This document shows, piece by piece, positions 11,401 to 24,080 of a stretch of DNA of 64,000 bases. Location of the stretch: positions 52,640,364 through 52,704,363 of the forward strand of contig OX463778.1 in NCBI GenBank assembly GCA_949825025.1. Reading direction: 5' to 3'. Numbering within the stretch: the stretch's first letter is position 1; each line of letters opens with the position of its first letter. The position numbers were made by a program, and so were the translations under genes. Under the pieces are notes generated by a model, which was not told the DNA's origin, made no database searches, and saw nothing but the letters and a program-made list of their open reading frames with translations. Origin of the DNA: Siphlonurus alternatus. Its lineage: Eukaryota; Arthropoda; Insecta; Ephemeroptera; Siphlonuridae.

Positions 11401-14159
11401 TATCCAAGTTGTAAAAAAACAAAACATGCCTTACTGCATGTAAAATTGAAAAAGAGGCTTTTCAAACTAGTGGACACAATCAATCATGTATTTCTAATTA
11501 ACTAATTATTTTTTTTTAAATGGAATTAAGTTACATGCACTTAACTTAATATATAATGAATTGATATAAAAAAATCTTATAATAACCTAAATAAGACATT
11601 ATTTTTATAACTGGAAAAAAAAAGAAAGTTGCACCGTAAAATATAATTATATGCTGTATAGGAAGTATCCGCAGTTCTTAATTATTAATAAAATAGTATA
11701 TAGAAAAGGAGACTGTAATGAATTTAACGTTGAGTATTTGAATTGTTTATATCGGAGTCCAACAAAGCGTAACCGTGAATCATGACCGATACGTCAGCAC
11801 TGCATCATGCAGCATGTGTGTCGGTGGGAGACAACGGTAAAACCTCACACCTCATCGAACTGCTTCGAGATTCATTTCTAGACATTCATCAATCGTGCAA
11901 ACATAAATTATAGTCTAATGCCTGTGAGAGTTTTTATAAAAATACGAAAGCTGTATAAAATTGTCAAGACAGTGTTTTGCCATAAGGTGGGGGATGATGG
12001 CGTTCAAGGACGGTTTACAATCTTTGGGATAGACCCACTCACTTGTGCAGCTAATCTCATGCACGATTCTAGTAAGAAAAAAAAAATAATCCTCTATGTA
12101 GATAAGGATGCAACATAGATAAAAAATATTCAAAATTTCCGATTTTTTTTTTATTACTTATGAGGATATGCATGCCAAAAAAATATTGGGAAATTCACAA
12201 ACATTTTATATGAGTAATAAAAAATTCTAAATAATTAATCTACATCCTTTTTACCATGAGGAATTATTGCAATTAAAAGTCGGACTTTTGGATGGAGTCA
12301 GGAAGATTATCGTTAAATATCATCAGTGTCCCCGGCGTATTTTCACGGTCATCATTAGCGGCAAACGCCCCAGTGACTGCAGGAGAGAGTTTTCGCCTCC
12401 TGATGGGAAACCCAGCCAACACTTGCAATAAGTGCATAGGTGTCTTGTGAAAGCAGAAAAAAATTGCTACTATTTAAATTAAACTTTCTTTATATATGAC
12501 ACTACTTTTTCTTTATGGGGAATTTTGTACATTTTTTTAAAAAGTATAATGGTAAATAATTTTCAATTCTTGGAAAAAAATGGTTGGAATTTTTGCGCAT
12601 GAGAAACAAAGGTATACTCAGAACGAATTTGAAGACGTTTGGTACTTCCGTTTTAAAATATAATATTATTTACTTTATATTACGATGCTAACGAGTGGCT
12701 TTTCTGGGAAAGAAGAGTGCATAAAAGTAATGTAAATATTTGCAGACGAGTAAAAAAGAGTAACTATGTTTTGCAATTGATTGAAATGATCTCAATATTT
12801 TCAATGAAATTATATAATAGAAAAATATATTTCTAGATACACGCAGAGAAAATAGGAGTAAATATCACAATTTCTATATAATAATATTTATAATCATATC
12901 ATGCATATATTTCTAAATTCTCCCAAATTTTACAACTGCATCAATATAAATATTTAAAAATTTCTTACTTTTTTGATCATGTTTATATAATATAAAGCAT
13001 TATTGGTTAATGCTAAATATAGTGCCATAGCTACATATATATATATGTATAAAATTATATTTATATTATAACATGATAAAATAATCATTGAATTTCGCAC
13101 TAACATCGTAATTAAATTAATGTATTATAGTAAAATGACAAGCAAAAAATTGGCACTGGAGATAATGACTGCGTAAAACCCCCCACAGGTACAATCTAAT
13201 TAAACTTTGATCGCTGATCTAACAAGAGCGAGCGTTGCGTGAGAAAATGATGACGTCACATGGTAAAGTCCAGTAGCAGGGTGATCTATCCGACTTGGCG
13301 GTCACGACGAACCTTGAGGAGGGTCCGGGTTCGAGCGTGCGTTGCCCCCTCTCTCTTTCACCCTCTTTAGCTTGGCACACAACTTATGTATCATGGGCAT
13401 GCAGATCCCTTAATTACGTTGTTCATTTTTTTTTTTTTTGTGAAATTTAAGTGCCAGTTGGAGAATTGGTACAGTACATTTAAATTTATATATCAAGTTC
13501 ATTCGCTATCTATTATTTTATAATTAACGCGACAGTGAACTCTAAATTAACTAACAAATTTCATATATAATTTTTTCCAATTTTAAGAAAATTGTTTGCT
13601 TGCAAATTCACACATTGAATGGAACAAATAACAGATCGAGCAGCTTGATTTATTATATTATATATTGTGATAAAATTGAAAATTTTATAACAAATTCGCA
13701 TATTTTTTAAATGCGCTGAAACGAATTATAAAAAGTATACGGTTCATGATTTTTACATATAAATATAATAATTTATTTTATGAATTGAAATTTTATATAA
13801 AAAATAAAAGAAAAAGAGGATGAAAAACACTTCAACATTTTCTATAAAAACAGACTTTTTAAAATATCGTAATTTAATGGTCAGTAAACAATTTATGAGA
13901 AGTTGTGGGTTTCTTGTCTCCGGTCTCAGAAAATTCCGTGCATTTTATTTCAAATTTCCCACCAATTGGCATAGCTGGAAATCCTTCTTTTTGATTGGTT
14001 CTTCTGGGGTAATCTTTTATTGCGTTATATAAAATTTACGTATATGAAAATAAGATAGGAATGAATTATTTTTTGTCTTTTACGTGATATCATGTGTTTT
14101 TCTTATTATATCAAATAAATAGATAAAAACGTTAAATTATATCAACGATATTAGCCAAT
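11401..14159. other. Intergenic DNA upstream of cactus
   Basis: AT-rich with no gene recognised. GC-richer patches occur at 11,750-11,880 and 12,300-12,450. A near-kappaB sequence GGGAAATTCA lies at 12,188-12,197. Confidence 0.5.
13230..13440 (+). mobile_element. Possible tRNA-derived SINE
   Basis: A GC-richer stretch has a box-B-like CCGGGTTCGAGC (about 13,326) and an upstream box-A-like AGTAGCAGGG about 55 bp before it, then a pyrimidine-rich body and a T-run near 13,430. The spacing suits a Pol III promoter, but box A is poor and no second copy was found. Confidence 0.3.
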
Positions 14160-14646
14160 CATGGAGTTTGTTCACTGTGAAGCTCCGCCCACTAAGCGCG
14201 GGTTTTTCCGTTACCAGTGCTGTACTCTGTTAGCGCTAGGAAGGAAAGGAAGGTTGCTCCGTGCAAGCAAGCAGTTTTACAGACAGTTCTATGGCGGCGA
14301 TACACTGAGGAGCCACGACGAACGTTTAGTTTCTCTGTCTGGGAATCCACACCTCCGAGTTTTGTGTTTTCGGAACTCCTCATCTGTGTTTATGATTATA
14401 CCGTGCTTGTGCTACGAGAATATTATTGATTATATTCTGGTTTTAACATTAAATTCCATCGTCTAACCTACTTTCTCTACATATCACCTAGCTGTCTCTA
14501 TCGTCTTTACAGCAGTAGTGCAAATTATTTAAACAATTTCAGTGATTCTTATTGTGAAAGTTTTATTAACAATATAAAAACAGTGTCTAATGTGTTTCGT
14601 TTTATAATAATAATATAAATTATAATATTTATATTATTAAAAAAAA
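14160..14646 (+). promoter_or_regulatory. cactus promoter / 5' untranslated region with two kappaB-like sites
   Basis: Base composition changes sharply at about 14,180 from very AT-rich to GC-richer, then returns to AT-rich just before the start codon at 14,647. GGGTTTTTCC (14,200-14,209) fits the loose Dorsal form GGG(W)5CC, and GGGAATCCAC (14,341-14,350) is one base from a kappaB site. A 101-residue open frame starting at 14,161 has no recognisable homology and probably lies in leader sequence. The transcription start is not defined. Confidence 0.45.
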
Positions 14647-17600
14647 ATGTCTCAATCCAGGCATAATTTGTCATCATCTAAACAACAAAATCCTTCGGAC
14701 TTGATTACAGATAGTGCATCTGGTGGATCGAGGATTTACGGTTATGATTCAAGAAACGAAGAACAGTGTTATTCAAAATCAAGTCACATGTTAGGCAGTA
14801 GGGACGCCCCGTCATCACCTACAGATAAATGTGTATACGAATCTGTAGATTCTGGACTTGTATCTGATCAACTACAGTCAGAACAATTATTTTCTTCCTC
14901 AGATGATTTATCATTACCTTCAACAAAAAATAATTTGAATTCTGGTGAATTAACTTCATCAATAAGAAATAAAAATTATACAGATTCAGGTTTTATTGAA
15001 GAAAATTCAATGAGGTTAGACAGTGGTTTTGATTTGAATGAACAATTTAGTGAATTAGATATTAAGAAATCACATTTAAATGATCTTAATGCGTCATCAT
15101 GTCCCACTATCACTTCTGCACCTGTGAAGGAGCCATCAGTGTCATGTAAAAACATCAAAGAGGAGACCACCAAACAAGCTGAGTTCGACCCTTTGGTGGA
15201 ATACTTTGGACAAGATGAGGACGGCGATACGTAAGTTTAAAAAAAAAATTAACTGTATTTTTAGGGTCCTTCAGTTGATTGAGATCTTGGAATCGGCCCT
15301 CTTGAAAATTGAACTACTGTAGACTTTTTCTTGTTAGAACTCGCCATCAATAGGTGGCATGCAAAATTTGAAGTCTTATCAGTTTTGTGAAAATTGAGGT
15401 AGAAGTTTAACATGTAGCCTTATGGACGGAAACCGGAAATAGAGCTATTATGAGGAAATTAAAAAAAAAAAAAAATGGGCTCTTTAGAGGAAACCGCCCC
15501 CTTGAATCTGCTCAAACCATAAGCGATTAAGTCAATTAGTTTAAGTTAATTAAAATCATTCATGAAATTTTAAAATTTATTTCATTCGATTCCGTTTCAT
15601 AGCAAGATTTCCTTTGACTTGCGTAGTAACTGAGGTCAACATTAATAATTAGCTCTACTAATTAGATCAACAGGTGCGATAAATGCAAGATAAGATTTTG
15701 TAATGCGTTACGAGGTCACCACATTCTGAAGGTTTATTTATAATATTGGCTTCAGAATGACTTAGCGGTACTTATTGCAGAAAAATATATAATTCAATAC
15801 GTAATACAAAATAATATCACTCGAGTCTAGCTTTACTTTATTTATCATCCACGTCGTAATAAATTTCTCAGTCGCTAATGTAATTTCTATTTTTGTACAT
15901 GAGTTCTTTAATTCTTTATTCAAAATTCTTTATTAATTCCATTCATCCTACAATCATAAAATCAATTACATGATGTATGTTGAGGTTTTAGGACAAGTCA
16001 TAGTTGTAATTGTTAAATTGGTAACAATTACGCTAGAGTTAAAAAATATACAGTAATTTATTAACTTTTAGTAGCATTTTTTTCAGCAAAATCACATTCC
16101 ATATATTTCTTCACACTGTAAAAACACTTGTCTATAAGCAACTTTCTTACACTTGTTTGAAACAACTTCACATTATCAATGCACTTAATTTCACTTGGTA
16201 ACTTATTATATAGACTTAGACAACTAAGAAATGGGCCATTTTTATACATATTAAGTCTACACCATTTAGGGGCTATCACAAGTTTCATATTTCTTGTATT
16301 GTGTGTATGATTTACTTCATGCTTTTTAAACTCTGACATATTTTTTTTAACAAAACTTACACTTTCAAATACAAATATGCATGGAAGTGTTAAAATATCA
16401 TTTTTTTTAAATAAATGGACACACGAGTTTCTGCTTTTTACAAAATACATCAGTCTTATAACCTTCTTCTGTAGTATAAATAGTCTATGGAAGTCAGGAG
16501 AATGTCCCCAACATATTATCCCATATTTCAAAATTGAGTAAAAATTTGAGTAGTATAAAGTTTTTAGACACTCAACTTCACATTCATGCCTCAGCTCACC
16601 TATGGCAAATATTACTGAGGAGAGTTTTTTACAAGCATAATCTATGTGATCAGTCCATCTTAAATGTTCATCTATAATTATACCCAAAAATTTGGTGTTG
16701 TGTTTTACTTCAATATTTTGATTAGCTGCTGAGACTGACTCTAATGTTGGGTTTTTGCTTATAATATTTTGAAAATGTAAAATCTCTGTCTTATTGACAT
16801 TTAGCATTAAACCAAGACTATTAAAATGACACTTCACTGTTTCAATTGAATTAATAATGTTCTTTAAAAGCATTTAAAAGTATTTCGAAATAAATATTAC
16901 GTCCCAAAATATTATGAAATTCGCGGCACTATTTTTATAAATCCGTGGTAAAAAAATAAATTTTATTTTTAGCTATATTTTTTTTTTAAATTAAAACCGA
17001 TGGAGAGACGATGATCTATTTAAAAACCAATTTCATTTAATATAAATATACAGTATTTATTGCTGTTAAATTTGTCTAGGATCAGCTGTAAAACTGTATA
17101 AGAAACATCCTTTAAATAATATTTATCTCGCGAAAAATAGTCAATAAGTGGGCGTGGTCGAACTTCGTATAAATTTTGTGATATTTTCAACGAAAAAAGG
17201 GACGTCCAAACTACAGTAATCCTAACAATCCTTTGTTTATGTCAACAGCCAACTTCACATTGCCATCATTCAGGGCTTCATCGAAGTTGTGTACGGATTA
17301 ATCCGGATGGCGCCACACCCTTGCTTCTTAGATATTCCTAACGATTACCGACAGGTAAGTGCCAGCATATATTTGAATGCGTGGGCGGGAAATCTGACGT
17401 CACGTTTGTCTCTCAGACGCCTCTGCACCTCGCCGTGCTGACTTCACAAGCGCCGATCGTGCGAGCCTTGCTGGTCGCGGGAGTGAGTCCTGATTCCAAG
17501 GACCGCCATGGGAACACCGCCTTGCACATGGCTAGCGAGCGAGGCGCCATCGACTGTGTTCGGGCACTTCTTCTGCCCGTGTCAGTGGCAGAGTCATCAG

Positions 17601-20600
17601 GAGCAGGACTGAGATACAGCACGGCAGGAACAGCCCCCGCACCTTCAGCCCTCGATGAGCGAAATTATGATGGTAAGTCTCTTAATTAATAACTTTTAGA
17701 AAAGATGTGGTATCAAAAAATATCGGTATAATAAATTAACGGGACTCGAAACATAATTTATAGCTCTGCAATATAACTTCATTCGATTCTTCTAGAAGCG
17801 TTCAGGATGTCTGTATACTAATATGGGTTTTCCGTATGTTTATTGAGCACTTAAATTCTCAACCATTGAAATAAATTCAATGATAAATTTTTGCGGTCAT
17901 CACGGGTTTTCCGAATATTACAAATTATCATTGGATGATGATACAAACGAAAGATGGTAAATAATAAAATTCTGATGATACAAATTATAAAATGCAAAAT
18001 TTATTAACTGTTTGCAAATTTCTCGAAAAACAAGTTCAAATATCGGTAATTAACACGCAGTTTTGCTGCGCCACGAACGATAGAAAGGTACGCGGCGACG
18101 TATGTGCGGGATTCCCGAGCCGTGTGACCACGTGCCGTGACCACGTGACCTCCAGAGTCATGCGATTACTGTGCAAATTCTTACGTGGCAACTTGATGTA
18201 ATGGCGTCACTTCTGTTTTTGTATCAAATTAATCATATCGCACAATCAATGACAAGAGAAGAATTACTGTCGAATTGTTAAAAAAAAAATAACCTCTCCT
18301 AATATATTAAGGTAGAGATAACGTCGAACAGCTGTTCGACGTAATCCCCTTTGATTAACATGTAAACCTTAGCAAATTGACAAAATTTCTGAAATTTTTT
18401 TGAGAGGCAGATATTAGTGCCTAAAAGCCATAGCAAAAGTTTCAAAAACATTTAACGAGCCGATTTTTTTAAATTAATTTTTTAGTTTGGCTCTCCATGG
18501 GAAAGCTCTATGCTGAAAATTAAAAAAAATCGGCTCGTTAAATCGTTTTGAAATTTTTTCTATGGCTTTTAGGCACTAATATCTGCCTCTCAAAAAAATT
18601 TCAGAATTTTTGTCAATTTGCTAAGGTTTACATGTTAATCAAAGGGGATTACGTCAAACAGCTGTTCGACGTTATCTCTACCTTAATAAAGTCAACCTAC
18701 AATCTTGTATAAGACAATTATTTACATGTATAATTTATATCCATAATGATGAGTGTATTTAAAATAAAGGAGTGCTGTGTTTGTCATGTTATGCTAATAT
18801 ATTTCACCATATTAATTTGCATTCATCTCATGTCCGTATATATAATTCACTATTATAAGGCATTATATTGTATATACGTAGTAAAGTTCTCTACTACAGC
18901 GGACTATAATGAGACGGAAATGGGATGTGATAGTCGGTATTATATGACCTCATGTGCGGGAAGACGCGATTTTTTAGCAGCGCACGGTAATGACTTTTGA
19001 TTGAAGTGTCGGGAATTCCCGCTCTTTTCTACTGACTTGGTAGGCCTGTTCGTAAACCCTGCTCGGTGTACACTTTCTACACCCAATCGACCTTATATCC
19101 CATGTACATAAGGTCGATTGGGTGCAGAAAGTGTACACCGAGCAGGGTTTACGAACAGGCCTAGAACCTCCTCACGTATTGAGGTCGAGCAAATGTAATC
19201 ATTTATAAAACCTAGTGAGAGTGCATTCAGAATTAATTCATTCTTATTTTTTTATATACACTATTATAATAATTCATTGATGCGGCGTTTTTCTTCTGTT
19301 GAGTTTATGTCCATGAAAAAAAAATAATAATAACCAGGAATTAGCATTGAAAAGGATAAATGTAAATTTTTATTGTATTGACAGGAATTTCCAATCTTCC
19401 TTTGTTTGTTCTCGTGATAGAAAAGCGGTATAATAAGATCTGGTGATAGAAAGTTTCATGCAGTTGCAACGGTGGAGTGCATTGCTTACGTATATTCAGG
19501 GATTCCCCACCAGAGCCGCAAACACACGGCTGCTTGCCTTGATGGTGGGTCGGTGTCCGCGCCTGGGAAAATCCTACTTCCAGCGCACAGGCACACATTT
19601 TAGTATTTCAAGGAATGGCAATGAAACATTTTTGTTTAAAGGAAATTTTACACTGCGTCATGCACCTTATTGAATCACGACGATACAAAAAAAAAAAAAT
19701 TGTTTAATTAAATTTTAATTTACTGACGTCGGACCTTTGGCAGAATAATAATGAAAAAAAAAATTTGACTCTCAAACAACTGCTCGGTGTCATTATTTCA
19801 GAGTGTTTTTTTTTTGTTATTATGACTACAGAACGTTTTGCATGCTAAGATTTCATTTTGCCAATTTATATTTTTGTTTTATACTGTACAGAAAAACAGG
19901 CAGGTTCATGCTAAAACTTCATACATATCCTTGATTGTGAAAATATGATGCAACGAAGCCTCTGTGTGAAAAGTTTATCACTCACTGACGTCAATTAAAA
20001 GCCATTATTTTTTCTCTCGTTTTTTTTTTTTTTTTCATGCGGCCATGCGGGTTCACAGTGTTCAATATACGCTTCAAATAACCTCGCATGAAACTTCTTC
20101 TCCGATTTAACCTCATTGATATGATTTCCTCATTTTAGATTACTTTTTTCTCGTTAGTTATAATGTTGGAACTTTTATTCTTTGAATTAATAACAGCTAG
20201 TAATTTCCGTGTTTCTTTGCGTGGAGGAAGTTTGGAGGTATTCCCCAGCCTTATAAAGTGTTTATAAAATATTTTTGACTATAGTCCGTTAACTATAGGC
20301 CCAGAAACTTGCTAGTATTTTGAATAGAGTATAACTCGTGACCGTATTTATGTGTATCTATATCGCCTCGTGTCGAACCGTGGCTGGGCTTGCTGTTTGT
20401 GGCCAAGGTGAATTCTGCGTGCAAAAAAACTAACCAGCCAGGTGGAAAATTAGTGCACGCCATAATTTATTGCATTTACGTGAGCTTCGAACATATACAA
20501 TTTTACACACGTGTAAAAAATAAAAGAAAAATTACGATTTTTTTTTTTTTTCATTGAAAATTTACATTAAACTTTGTAGCACGTAATTATATATTATGTT

Positions 20601-22852
20601 ATGTAATTATACTTAAAAATTATTTAATTAAAATTAATTTTGTGTATCATATAACAATGATTTTGAAATGTGAGAGTGAATACCATTTAATTATGCTAAA
20701 ATTATGAAGTATAATGCAGTTATTTTTTTCATTATAAACTAATTTGTTCTTTTTTTTTATATCCCACTATAATTTTTATTAATGTTCAAAATTTAATAAC
20801 CACCGAAATTCATAATCTTACGAACTTGCGATACATTCTAACTAATAATTCTAATTCATCATACCGATATCTATTATTACATACGGTAGTAATTTTTTTT
20901 TTATATATTTATATTATTAATGCTCACGTATATATTTTCGTGTGTGTGTGTGGGGGGGGGGGAGACAGGGGAGTACATCGGTCATGAGGGTCATGACCTT
21001 GCAATCGTACTTATTTAAATAATTATAAAAAGTACGACTTTCGTTTCGTACCACATACGGTCGTACGTTTCTCATTTAGAAACACCGGCGATGTGATACG
21101 AAGGCACAGTGTGCGACCCCCCTTTTCCAAGTACTACAACGTGTCGTGTCCTCGTGTTTCAGGACAGCTCTGCACGCACCTTGCGGCTGCGGGAGGCCAC
21201 GTGGACGTGCTGCGTCACCTCGTGTGGTTCGGCGCTGACGTGAACGGCCGTGAGTCAAAGTGCGGGCGCACGACGCTGCACGTGGCAGCCGAGCGCGGTC
21301 GTAGATTCGTGCTCGAGTTCTTGCTGACCGAATGCGAGGGCCGCGTCGACTTTCACCTCACCACGTTCGCTGGACATTCGGTCTACCAGCTGGCGTACTA
21401 CGCAGACCCCAAGATGGCGGACAAGCTGGCCAAGCTCGGGGCTGACCAGAACCTTCCTCAATCCGACTCCGAGACGGACTCGGACGATGACGAGGTGAGC
21501 AGAGATTATCCCACGTGATTTTTAATTTAGGGTCAGTTCCATGAGCGATAACGGCGATACGACGCGATTTTAACGCAAAAAGCTGTCAATGCGGCGAGCA
21601 AATTCGGCGAATATCACGCAGGCTGGAAATCGCTTATGAAAATTCACCTTTAGACGTTGCCCGGGAATATTTGTAGGTTTGCGGCAATTGCAATATACTA
21701 GGAACTCTGGAATTTCATAGCAGTTTGACCCACTAATAATAATAAGTAATTTTGCCTCATAGCACTTAGGTCAAGAAATTCCACGGTTTTGTTTCCGCTA
21801 GTGAGCCATGCAGTCTGGGGGACAATATTTAGATCTCGTCTGATAACAGACCTCCTGCAACGCGCACGTGTTCTGTAGGCTAAATTAAGGAGCTTTTAAT
21901 TGTAATAGAAACAAAGCGAGTTTTATATAGAAATATTATTTCGCAAGTGTATTGGTATTTCCTGGTATCTATTATTTCGTATGTCTCGCGTTGTAATTTA
22001 AACGTGATTTCAAGGACGGTCCATCATATTGGGTTGCAAACACATGCTCGCCCACTTTGTCTGGTAAACCGGTTACAGCAGGCGGGGAGTGCCGGGACTC
22101 TTTTTCGTCTTCCCGCCAGTTTTTTTTTTTTTTAAACCTCGTTAAGCTTCACTTTTGAAAAAACTTGATGTCTCATTATACTACGTATTTATTTTAATAA
22201 AACTGGTTCTTTTAGGGGGTAAAAAAAATCGTTTTACTTGATTGTCGCAATACGTTGTATTTATTACATTATTATACCTTGTAGTTACGTTATTGCCAAA
22301 GTGATTATATTTTAGGGCAATCGACACATTATTTTCCCGGATGCTTTTATCCATCGAATCTCTTTTAAAGATGGAGTATCCACCTCAATTTTTTTTATTT
22401 TTTAATGCAAAAATGTATAGAGGGTGCAAATTTATGCTACTTTGATTTTCTTCAGATTTTTTAAGAGGTCGGGAAGTATTGCTAAAAAGTTTTGCCAAGG
22501 TCGGGTTTGAACCCACGCTTTCTTTCTTCCGATCCTTTTATTAAGATCACGTTTAGAAGCATCACTTTCTCTGTACTTTCAATATTTTTTAAAAAATTGT
22601 TCACGGAATCTAAAAAATACGACAAAAATCAGAGTAGTATAACTTTGCACCCTCTATCTGTTTTTACAATAAAAATTTTGAGGTCGATCATTGTTGCTAA
22701 AAAGTTTAATATTTTTCTCCTTGTTTGCGACCCAAGACGACGCTGACTAAAAATTTCTTTCTTTTTGTTGGTCTCAGATGTTCAATCGTCTCCCCATTGA
22801 TGGATTCTTCAGGGGCCTAAACGGAGTAACCAGCCAACCAATCAGCGCCTAG
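14647..22852 (+). CDS. cactus: Cactus / I-kappa-B inhibitor of Rel transcription factors
   Basis: Cytoplasmic inhibitor that binds Dorsal/Dif-type NF-kappaB proteins through ankyrin repeats and is degraded on Toll signalling. Five coding exons, read by splice sites and phase: 14,647-15,230; 17,249-17,354; 17,417-17,672; 21,163-21,494; 22,778-22,852, giving 450 residues. Residues 68-73 are DSGLVS, a complete DSGxxS phosphodegron for SCF-betaTrCP; further DSG motifs lie at 113 and 125. Six ankyrin repeats cover about 193-415 (TPLHLAV, TALHMAS, CTHLAAAGGH, TTLHVAAERG). A 27-residue insertion (287-313) separates repeats 3 and 4. An acidic run SDSETDSDDDE (416-426) precedes the short last exon, ending PISA. 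The AT-rich exon 1 contrasts with GC-rich exons 3-4. Intron 2 is only 62 bp; introns 1, 3 and 4 contain mobile elements. The surrounding kappaB sites suggest Rel feedback. The start is the first in-frame methionine after an AT-rich leader. Confidence 0.93.
15890..16873 (-). mobile_element. 5'-truncated LINE (jockey/CR1-like) in cactus intron 1, antisense
   Basis: An open frame of 270 codons (16,061-16,873) matches the C-terminal part of a non-LTR reverse transcriptase: the NKTEILHF motif, then LGIIIDEHLRW, and the usual C-terminal ILTLPCIFVFES region. The catalytic YADD palm motif and endonuclease are missing, as expected from 5' truncation during reverse transcription. The presumed 3' tail (about 15,900-15,940) repeats AATAAAGAATT. 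It is related to, but clearly different from, the LINE at 39.5-42.5 kb. Confidence 0.8.
18108..18116. promoter_or_regulatory. NF-kappaB/Dorsal site GGGATTCCC in cactus intron 3
   Basis: A perfect core within a GC-rich island (about 18,060-18,200) that also holds two CACGTG E-boxes just downstream and a GATAG (about 18,080) upstream. Intronic placement inside the I-kappa-B gene makes Rel feedback a reasonable inference. Confidence 0.55.
18307..18686. mobile_element. TTAA-flanked foldback MITE in cactus intron 3
   Basis: The ends TTAAGGTAGAGATAACGTCG and its inverted copy are bounded by TTAA. Nearly the whole ~380 bp is palindromic, with arms sharing AACAGCTGTTCGACG and TTGATTAACATGTAAACC. Copies or relatives lie at 57,220-58,193, 63,930-64,000 and 49,575-49,937. 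TTAA target use points to piggyBac-like mobilisation. Transcribed within the cactus pre-mRNA, it would form a long hairpin. Confidence 0.85.
19011..19020. promoter_or_regulatory. NF-kappaB/Dorsal site GGGAATTCCC in cactus intron 3
   Basis: A perfectly symmetric 10-bp kappaB site, 20 bp before the 123-bp palindromic MITE. Confidence 0.55.
19041..19163. mobile_element. 123-bp palindromic MITE, copy 1
   Basis: The sequence reads TAGGCCTGTTCGTAAACC... and folds back on itself almost completely. It is bounded by TA on each side, as for mariner-type elements. It matches the copy at 63,318-63,440 except for one central base. A diverged relative is at 38,401-38,534. Confidence 0.9.
19499..19508. promoter_or_regulatory. 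NF-kappaB/Dorsal site GGGATTCCCC in cactus intron 3
   Basis: A perfect kappaB core in a GC-richer stretch. A GATAG (about 19,445) lies roughly 50 bp upstream, and a weaker Dorsal-like GGGAAAATCC follows at 19,565-19,574. Confidence 0.55.
22372..22690. mobile_element. Degenerate ~320-bp foldback MITE in cactus intron 4
   Basis: Recognised by GGAGTATCCACCTCAATTTT at the left, ATAGAGGGTGCAAA, TTTTAAGAGGTCGGGAAGTA, and the inverted CTTTGCACCCTCTAT near the right end. This is an older copy of the family seen nearly intact at 43,073. Its centre differs, containing GGGTTTGAACCCACG, which resembles a tRNA T-arm. Confidence 0.7.
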
Positions 22853-23400
22853 CTGACCAAATGAGCCGACCAATAGCGTGACAGCAGCGTTCTGGGGTTC
22901 ATCCCCAAGTCAACAAAAAAGCACTGACAAAACAGTGACCGTACAACCACTGTGGGCCATTTAAACTGAATTTTACAAGACTGTACATGTCCCACCCTGT
23001 AGCGGATTGAATTTCAGGAAAAAATCCATGTACCTGATTTTGATTGTTGACTAAATGATAATGAATGAGATGTGATGATGATGATGGTGAGTTTATTTCC
23101 ATCGTTCACATAAATCTGTTGACGTTAATTTAATTACGCTGCTTTTTTATTTAAAAGTAATTAATTGCAAATTAAAAAAAAAAAAATTATTAATGCAGTC
23201 TGTGCCTTTTTAACATCGATGTAAAAAAAAATTATTTGTTTTTTTAATTTTAATTGAGGCTGAGTAAAAGACATTTGTATATTTAATTGTAAATATTATA
23301 AACTTTTAACTAGATATAATTATCAACCTCAACCAAATATATTCTTCTCCTTTGGTTCCTTGTAAATGTTATACATAAATAAAATATATATTAATAAAAT
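22853..23400 (+). promoter_or_regulatory. cactus 3' untranslated region with polyadenylation signal
   Basis: Follows the TAG at 22,850-22,852. An AATAAA hexamer at 23,378-23,383, with another AATAAA about 15 bp on, could direct cleavage near 23,400. The true 3' end is inferred. Confidence 0.45.
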
Positions 23401-23787
23401 AATTGTTACGTTTCATTTCTTTATATACCGAAAGTTTTCTATATGAACTTGGTAGAGATTGTTAAGATGTCAAGTCGGGTCAAAATTCTCATAAATATTA
23501 TCAATTGTTATCGCTCAAAACTGACATTGTCGCTATCTCTTGTGTTTTTGATCGATTTGCTGTATAAAGATTTAAATAAAATCCAGCAAGTTTTGTTATC
23601 TCAAGTACAGTACTTATTATAATACTTTAAATTTAGAATTGTGAAGATGCTTTTCTTATAAAATGGTTATTATCTTACGTTTTAAAATCATCATAATAGT
23701 TTCAACAAATTTATTTGTTATACCTTTTGAACTCTTTAGCAATTAAAAAAAAAAAAAAAAAAATGAACCTGCAACAATCGGTAGTAT

Positions 23788-24080
23788 AGGAGTATCGAAC
23801 TCAAAATTTTTTATTGCAAAATTGGATAGAGGGTGCAAAGTTATGAGACTTGTGATACTCTGATTTTTTAGAGCCCGAGAAGTATTGTCAAAAAATTTGT
23901 CGAGGTCAGGTTTGAACCCACGCCCCTTTTAGGTCATATCCTTTTATTAAGAGAGGCGTCACTTTCTCTGTACTTTCAATAATTTTTTCAAAAATAGTTT
24001 CCGGGCGGGGACTACAAAAAATATGAAAAAAAAAAAAAACGAGTAGCATAATTTTGCACTCTCTTTCCTTTTCTGCAATA
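23788..24080. mobile_element. Degenerate ~320-bp foldback MITE
   Basis: Another older family member just beyond the cactus 3' end: GGATAGAGGGTGCAAAG on the left, TTTTGCACTCTCTTTCC and GTTTTGAGGT on the right. It shares the tRNA-T-arm-like GGTTTGAACCCACGCC with the copy in intron 4, so these two form a subfamily. Confidence 0.65.

Noticed and set aside
10652..12416. GGGGAAACCCC (10,652) and GGGAAACCC (12,408) as kappaB sites
   Set aside because: They lack the central AWT/TTCC arrangement and fit neither the NF-kappaB nor the Dorsal consensus.
14161..14466. 101-residue open frame upstream of the cactus start codon
   Set aside because: No recognisable domain, overlapping open frames on both strands, and it sits where the promoter or leader is expected. 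Treated as untranslated sequence.
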